Below, one piece after another: positions 57,295 through 64,000 of a stretch of DNA of 64,000 nt. The stretch lies in assembly GCA_964561215.1 (NCBI GenBank), contig CAZLOS010000001.1, positions 1-64,000 of the forward strand. Reading direction: 5' to 3'. A program made the translations under genes and the position numbers. Source of the DNA: JAJFUV01 sp964561215 (GTDB taxonomy: Bacteria; Acidobacteriota; Terriglobia; Bryobacterales; Bryobacteraceae). The notes beneath the pieces were generated by a model that did no database searches, had not been told where the DNA came from, and saw only the letters and a list, made by a program, of their open reading frames with translations. The first letter of the stretch is position 1, and the number at the start of each line of letters is the position of its first letter.

Positions 57295-58788
57295 GTGTTC
57301 AGTTTGGGCAGCATCTATCAGTCCATCGAGATCCTGAGCAAGGAAAAGGGCATCGATCCGCAGATCGTCATCGACGCCGTCAAAGACGCCATGCTGGTGG
57401 CGGCGCGGAAGCAATTCCGTCTTACAGAGGATCTGGAGGCGGATTTTGATCCTCGCACCGGAGTCATTCAGGTCTATATCGTGAAGCGGGTGGTCGAAAC
57501 AGTTGCCGACCCTCTGAACGAGTGGACCCTCGACGAAGCCAGGCGCCACGATCCGGCGGCCGAGATCGGTTCCGTGATCCGCATCCCCAAGTCCACCGAG
57601 TCGCTGGGACGCATCTCGGCGCAGACGGCCAAGCAGGTCATCCTGCAAAAGGTCCGCGAGGCCGAGCGTGAGACGGTGTACGTGGAATACGCCGGGCGCG
57701 TCGGCGAATTGGTGAACTGCCTCGTCAAGCGAATCGAGGGGATGGACATCGTCGTGGACATGGGCAAGACCGAAGCGCGCCTGCCCAAGAAAGAGCAGTC
57801 GCGCCTGGAGAGCTTCACTGTCGGAGAGCGCGTGCGATGCGTCATCAAGAGCGTCGAGAAGGCCGGCAAGAACGCGGGCGTCATTGTCAGCCGCGCGGCG
57901 CCGGAGCTGGTGATGCGGCTGTTCGAACAGGAAGTGCCCGAGATTTACGACAACACGGTCCTCATCAAGGCCTGCGCGCGCGAGGCCGGCGAGCGTACCA
58001 AGATCGCCGTTTCCAGCCGGGACCGCGACGTGGACAGCGTGGGCGCCTGCGTGGGGATGAAGGGAATGCGCGTGCAGTCGATCATCCGCGAACTGCGCGG
58101 CGAGAAGATCGACATCATCGAGTATTCCGACGACCCGGTAGTGTTCGCCACCAACGCGCTCAGCCCCGCCAAGATCGCCAAAGTCAGCGTAACCGACGCC
58201 AACGAGCGCCAGATGGAAGTCGTGGTGGACGATTCGCAACTCTCCCTCGCCATTGGTAAGAAGGGCCAGAACGTGCGCCTGGCGGCCAAGCTCCTGGGCT
58301 GGCGCATCGACATCAAGAGCGAAGAAGAAAAGCGGCAGGAAGTCGAGACGGCCATGGCCGCCCTCGTGGTGGCCGGCGCGCCGGTTTCGGTGTTGCTCGA
58401 TCACGGCCTGACCCAGAAGCTGGTGGACACGCTGATCGAAGCCGGCGTCTCGACGGTCGAGAAGCTCGGCGCTATGACCCCCGAGCAATTGGAAGCGATT
58501 CAGAACGTCGGCCCGAAAACGGTGGAACGGATTCAGGTCGCCGTCAACAATTATTTCGGCCAGTACGAGGAAGCTCTAGGGGTTGGGGAAACGGAGTCTT
58601 TCGAGCCGGCCAGTGTGCCTGAAGAAGAATTGCAGGCCGAACCGGCCGAGGCCGCGCCGGCGTCTCCGGAGCCGGAGGCGAGCGCGGAGCCCGAGATGGA
58701 GAAGCCGCCGGCTGAAGAGCCTCCGGCCCAGGCCCCTGCGGAGTCGTCCGAGGAAGGCGAATCTGGTAGGATAAAGGACGCGGATTGA
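57295..58788 (+). CDS. nusA: Transcription termination/antitermination factor NusA
   Basis: NusA binds RNA polymerase and controls pausing, termination and antitermination. The product is 497 residues from GTG 57295; TTG 57304 has AGAGG eight bases upstream and may be the true start, giving 494. Domains in order: N-terminal polymerase-binding domain (about 1-125), S1 (about 130-200), two KH domains (about 225-350, with IGKKGQNVRLAAKLLGWRIDI, split IGKKGQNVRL AAKLLGW) and a helix-hairpin-helix part (about 395-425). The last 70 residues are an acidic Glu/Pro/Ala-rich tail in place of the acidic repeats of E. coli NusA. It lies in the rimP-nusA-infB operon; no ylxR-like gene is clearly seen before infB. 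Confidence 0.97.
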   Translation: MFSLGSIYQSIEILSKEKGIDPQIVIDAVKDAMLVAARKQFRLTEDLEADFDPRTGVIQVYIVKRVVETVADPLNEWTLDEARRHDPAAEIGSVIRIPKSTESLGRISAQTAKQVILQKVREAERETVYVEYAGRVGELVNCLVKRIEGMDIVVDMGKTEARLPKKEQSRLESFTVGERVRCVIKSVEKAGKNAGVIVSRAAPELVMRLFEQEVPEIYDNTVLIKACAREAGERTKIAVSSRDRDVDSVGACVGMKGMRVQSIIRELRGEKIDIIEYSDDPVVFATNALSPAKIAKVSVTDANERQMEVVVDDSQLSLAIGKKGQNVRLAAKLLGWRIDIKSEEEKRQEVETAMAALVVAGAPVSVLLDHGLTQKLVDTLIEAGVSTVEKLGAMTPEQLEAIQNVGPKTVERIQVAVNNYFGQYEEALGVGETESFEPASVPEEELQAEPAEAAPASPEPEASAEPEMEKPPAEEPPAQAPAESSEEGESGRIKDAD

Positions 58789-58906
58789 AGCTCCCGAAGA
58801 ACCGGACGTGGCGAGTGTGCGTCGAAAATGGGAGTGCGCTGCGGGATGATCGTCGCCCCCTCCTGATGGACAATCTGCAAGAAGGGTACTGTCACTTTAA
58901 CACCGT

Positions 58907-61801
<2,895 letters not shown>

Positions 61802-61811
61802 CGCGGGAGCC

Positions 61812-62099
61812 GTGGCTGCGATCGGGGTTCTGACGCTGGAATTACGAATCCCGGACGCGCATTCGCTCAAAGAGAAACGCCACCATGTGCTGAGTCTCAA
61901 GGAGAGGCTCCGTCACAAGTTCAACGTTTCGGTTGCCGAAATCGACTACCAGGACATCTGGCAGCGGGCGTTGATCTCCGTGGTAACGGTTTCCAGCAGC
62001 CGGCAGTTCGCTAAACAGGTGCTCGATGCGGCGGAGGCGGAAGCTGCCTCGCTGGCCGGGCGCTATCTGGTGGAAGCCACCATCGAGTGGCTGGATTGA
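61812..62099 (+). CDS. DUF503 protein (YlxP-like)
   Basis: A 95-residue member of the DUF503/YlxP family, small proteins usually encoded between infB and rbfA. The conserved block GVLTLELRIPDAHSLKEKRH, then KFNVSVAEIDYQD and LISVVTVSSS, is visible. The fold is ferredoxin-like; the role is presumably in ribosome function but is unproven. GTG 61812 is chosen because GGGAG lies five bases upstream; the upstream frame reads into the infB end. It is followed by rbfA. Confidence 0.9.
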   Translation: MAAIGVLTLELRIPDAHSLKEKRHHVLSLKERLRHKFNVSVAEIDYQDIWQRALISVVTVSSSRQFAKQVLDAAEAEAASLAGRYLVEATIEWLD

Positions 62100-62108
62100 T
62101 GTGTGCAT

Positions 62109-62489
62109 ATGGACCCTCACCGTATAGAGCGCATCTCGGAAGCGCTGAAAGAGGAATTGGCCGAGTTGATCGGCTATGAAATGGAAGACCCGCGCCTGGA
62201 ACCGGTGCGTGTGGACGATGTGCGGCTCGCGCCGGACGCAAAGCGCGCCTTGGTGCTTGTCACCGTGCCGGGCGACGAAGAAGAGCAACAGGCCGCCCTG
62301 GGCGCATTGATGGGCGCCTCGCACTACCTCCGGCGGGAACTCTCATCCCGCCTGCAACTCTATCATGTACCTGACCTTCACTTCGAAATGAGCCGGGATC
62401 CCGCCGAAGTGGCCCGGATCGACCGGTTGTTCAAACGGGCCGAAAAGCAGCACCGGAAAATCGCGTCATCAGTTGAAAAAAACTCTTAG
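62109..62489 (+). CDS. rbfA: 30S ribosome-binding factor RbfA
   Basis: RbfA helps mature the 30S subunit, particularly in the cold. The 126-residue product begins MDPHRIERISEALKEELAEL, which fits the family start; the KH-like fold includes YEMEDPRLEPVRVDDVRL. A conserved PDLHFEMSRDPAEV block follows and the tail is basic. ATG 62109 is preferred; a GTG six bases earlier is possible. It belongs to the rimP-nusA-infB-DUF503-rbfA unit. truB and pnp, often next, are not here; apbE follows. Confidence 0.94.
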   Translation: MDPHRIERISEALKEELAELIGYEMEDPRLEPVRVDDVRLAPDAKRALVLVTVPGDEEEQQAALGALMGASHYLRRELSSRLQLYHVPDLHFEMSRDPAEVARIDRLFKRAEKQHRKIASSVEKNS

Positions 62490-62501
62490 AAACCCTTTCT
62501 C

Positions 62502-63479
62502 ATGAAGCATTTTGTGCTACTTTTGTCTTTAGTGGCGTGGCTTGCCGCCGCGCCCGTGCATGCTGGCGAGCCGGTCCGCGTGGAGGCCAGCGTGGATGCC
62601 ATGGGCTCCACCTACACGGTGGCGCTCTATGGCGAGAGCCGGGACAACCTGGAAGCTGTTGTAGAACAAGCGTTTGAGGAGGTTCGGCGGCTCGACCGGA
62701 TGTTGTCCAACTATCGCCGCGACAGCGAATGGAGCGAAGTGAACCGGTTCGCTGCCCAGCGGCCGGTCCGGGTGACCCCGGAGCTTTTCCGGTTGCTGGA
62801 GCGGTGCCTGGATTACAGCCGCCGCAGCGAAGGCGCCTTCGATGTTTCCGTGGGCCCTCTGATGAAAGTCTGGGGTTTTTACCGGGGTACCGGGCGCCTG
62901 CCTGGGAAGCCGGAAGTGCGCAAGGCCCTGGAGGCGGTTGGCTACCGGCATGTGGTTCTGGATGCGCAGCATTACACCGTGCGCTTCGACCGGCCCGGTG
63001 TGGAACTGGATCCGGGCGGGATCGGCAAGGGTTATGCCGTGGACCGCATGGTGGAAGTGCTTCGTGAGAATGGAGTTACGAGCGGGCTGATCTCGGCCGG
63101 CTCGAGCAGTATTTATGCCCTGGGGACGCCGCCGGGCGCCCAGGGGTGGAAGGTGAGCGTCCGGCATCCGCGCGATAGCCGGCGGACGGTCGCTGAAGTT
63201 TATTTGAAGAACGAGTCCATGTCGACGTCGGGCAATTACGAGAAGTTCTTCCAGGCCAACGGGCGGATGTACAGCCATATCATGGATCCACGAACCGGGT
63301 ATCCCGCGCCGGGCATGCTCTCGGTCTCCGTGATTGCGCCCACTACGCTCGCGAGCGAAGCATGGACCAAGCCGATTTTCATAAACGGCCGCGCCTGGGC
63401 GGCCCGTAACAGACTGGAAGCGTCTCGGGCGTTTCTTTGTGAGGACAAGGCGGAATTGTCATGCGCGTGGCTCCAATGA
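62502..63479 (+). CDS. apbE: FAD:protein FMN transferase ApbE
   Basis: ApbE attaches FMN to threonines of exported redox proteins such as NqrB, NqrC and RnfG. The 325-residue product has a hydrophobic signal (about 1-21, ending near VHAGEP) without a lipobox Cys. The flavin and metal motifs are visible: DAMGSTYTVALYGE (about 31-44), ELDPGGIGKGYAVDRMVEV (about 169-187), and the metal-binding and C-terminal block YSHIMDPRTGYPAPG (about 258-272). It starts 12 bases after rbfA and overlaps hemE by ATGA (63476-63479), so it may share a transcript with both. Confidence 0.94.
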   Translation: MKHFVLLLSLVAWLAAAPVHAGEPVRVEASVDAMGSTYTVALYGESRDNLEAVVEQAFEEVRRLDRMLSNYRRDSEWSEVNRFAAQRPVRVTPELFRLLERCLDYSRRSEGAFDVSVGPLMKVWGFYRGTGRLPGKPEVRKALEAVGYRHVVLDAQHYTVRFDRPGVELDPGGIGKGYAVDRMVEVLRENGVTSGLISAGSSSIYALGTPPGAQGWKVSVRHPRDSRRTVAEVYLKNESMSTSGNYEKFFQANGRMYSHIMDPRTGYPAPGMLSVSVIAPTTLASEAWTKPIFINGRAWAARNRLEASRAFLCEDKAELSCAWLQ

Positions 63480-64000
63480 GTAGCCGGTTTCTGGAAGCTT
63501 GCCGTCGCCGGCCCACCGATGTGCGACCGGTGTGGTTCATGAGGCAGGCGGGTCGATACTTGAAGCAGTACCGCGACATCCGCGCCAAGCACGGGATCCT
63601 GGACATCTGCAAGCAGCCGGAACTTGCCGCGGCGGTGACCTTGCAGCCCGTCGAGATTCTGGATGTCGACGCCGCCATCATCTTCGCCGATCTCCTGCTT
63701 CCCGTCGAGCCGATGGGCCTGAAGCTCAGGTTTGTGAGCGGCGAAGGGCCGGTGATCGGCAACCCGGTGCGGACCAGCGAAGACGTGGACGCGCTCTCGA
63801 TTTCCAATACGGACGATCTTGGTTACGTGGGCGACGCCATCCGCCAGGTGGTGGGAGCGCTGGCCGGAAAGGTCCCCGTCATCGGTTTCGTCGGCGCGCC
63901 GTTCACCCTCGCCAGTTACATGATCGAGGGCGGTGCTTCCAAGACGTTCCTGCGCACCAAGCAGATGATGTACTCGAACGAGACGCTGTGGCGGCGCCTG
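63476..64000 (+). CDS. hemE: Uroporphyrinogen decarboxylase (3' truncated by window)
   Basis: HemE removes four acetate carboxyls from uroporphyrinogen III to give coproporphyrinogen III, on the way to haem. The 175 visible residues include the family signature PVWFMRQAGRYLKQYRDIRA (about 15-34), with the conserved Arg residues, and the Asp in DVDAAIIFADLLLPVEPMGL (about 62-81). GFVGAPFTLASYMIEGG (about 138-154) follows. The start ATG 63476 overlaps the apbE stop; another ATG at 63461 would add five residues. The remainder lies beyond the window. Confidence 0.96.
   Translation, partial: MSSRFLEACRRRPTDVRPVWFMRQAGRYLKQYRDIRAKHGILDICKQPELAAAVTLQPVEILDVDAAIIFADLLLPVEPMGLKLRFVSGEGPVIGNPVRTSEDVDALSISNTDDLGYVGDAIRQVVGALAGKVPVIGFVGAPFTLASYMIEGGASKTFLRTKQMMYSNETLWRRL

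Overview
The window looks like an ordinary chromosomal stretch of a high-GC Acidobacteriota genome, most likely the Solibacter/Bryobacter branch. This rests on family content, not on a computed phylogeny. The marker families are a DUF1800/DUF1501 secretion pair in which the DUF1800 protein carries a Solibacter-type TIGR03437-like domain, a decayed acidobacterial duplicated orphan permease (ADOP), a YfhO-like membrane protein, squalene-hopene cyclase, and many TAT-exported sulfatase, glycosidase and isomerase proteins. Genes are densely packed, often with ATGA or TGATG overlaps. No gene-free stretch exceeds about 300 bases. The largest gaps are about 220 bases upstream of dxr, 190 bases beside the ADOP remnant, 200 bases between acpP and the sulfatase, and 175 bases before rimP.

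Layout. 1-747: C-terminal part of a sigma-54 activator. 764-5191 (minus): the conserved rpmH-rnpA-yidD-yidC-jag-mnmE cluster behind a clear sigma-70 type promoter; rnpA seems to lack an ATG/GTG/TTG start. 5323-10434: small TPR protein, acyl-CoA thioesterase, Hfq-like protein, pgk and a GAF-PAS-PAS hybrid histidine kinase. 10492-16327 (minus): a tightly coupled unit of beta-propeller/phosphoesterase, shortened YfhO-like protein, BadF-type sugar kinase and secreted M20 peptidase. 16418-20098 (minus): rseP, dxr and a 3-hydroxyisobutyrate dehydrogenase relative. 20169-23838: a hydroxyacid dehydrogenase, a tiny HTH protein, then a decay zone with the ADOP pseudogene, a REP-like palindrome and an orphan secreted protein. 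23900-30126: Ycf46-like AAA ATPase, a Cys/Met-metabolism PLP enzyme, a ceramidase-like protein and a GH20-like protein. 30333-33129: hopene cyclase followed by an isolated Cas6-like RAMP protein. 33175-34993: fabF and acpP. 35194-44214: sulfatase, an unusual ClC-CBS-TPR fusion, a YkgJ-type protein, and DUF1800 plus DUF1501. 44283-48385: tRNA-Gln, folD, coaE, a DegP-type protease and an SH3 lipoprotein. 48386-56630 (minus): larC-metG-tatD-polyprenyl synthase, then a nitrilase, an AtzG-like protein, an amidase and a sugar isomerase-like protein. 56736-64000: rimP-nusA-infB-DUF503-rbfA behind a hairpin attenuator, then apbE and the start of hemE.

Most genes are housekeeping: ribosome and tRNA maturation, membrane protein insertion, isoprenoid and hopanoid synthesis, fatty acid synthesis, cofactors and envelope stress. 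No integrase, intact transposase, CRISPR array, toxin-antitoxin pair or phage gene was seen. The items most worth following are the lone Cas6-like protein without visible CRISPR or effector genes, the ClC-TPR fusion, the rnpA start problem, the in-frame shortened YfhO gene inside a coupled operon, the amidase/AtzG/nitrilase cluster and the rimP leader attenuator.
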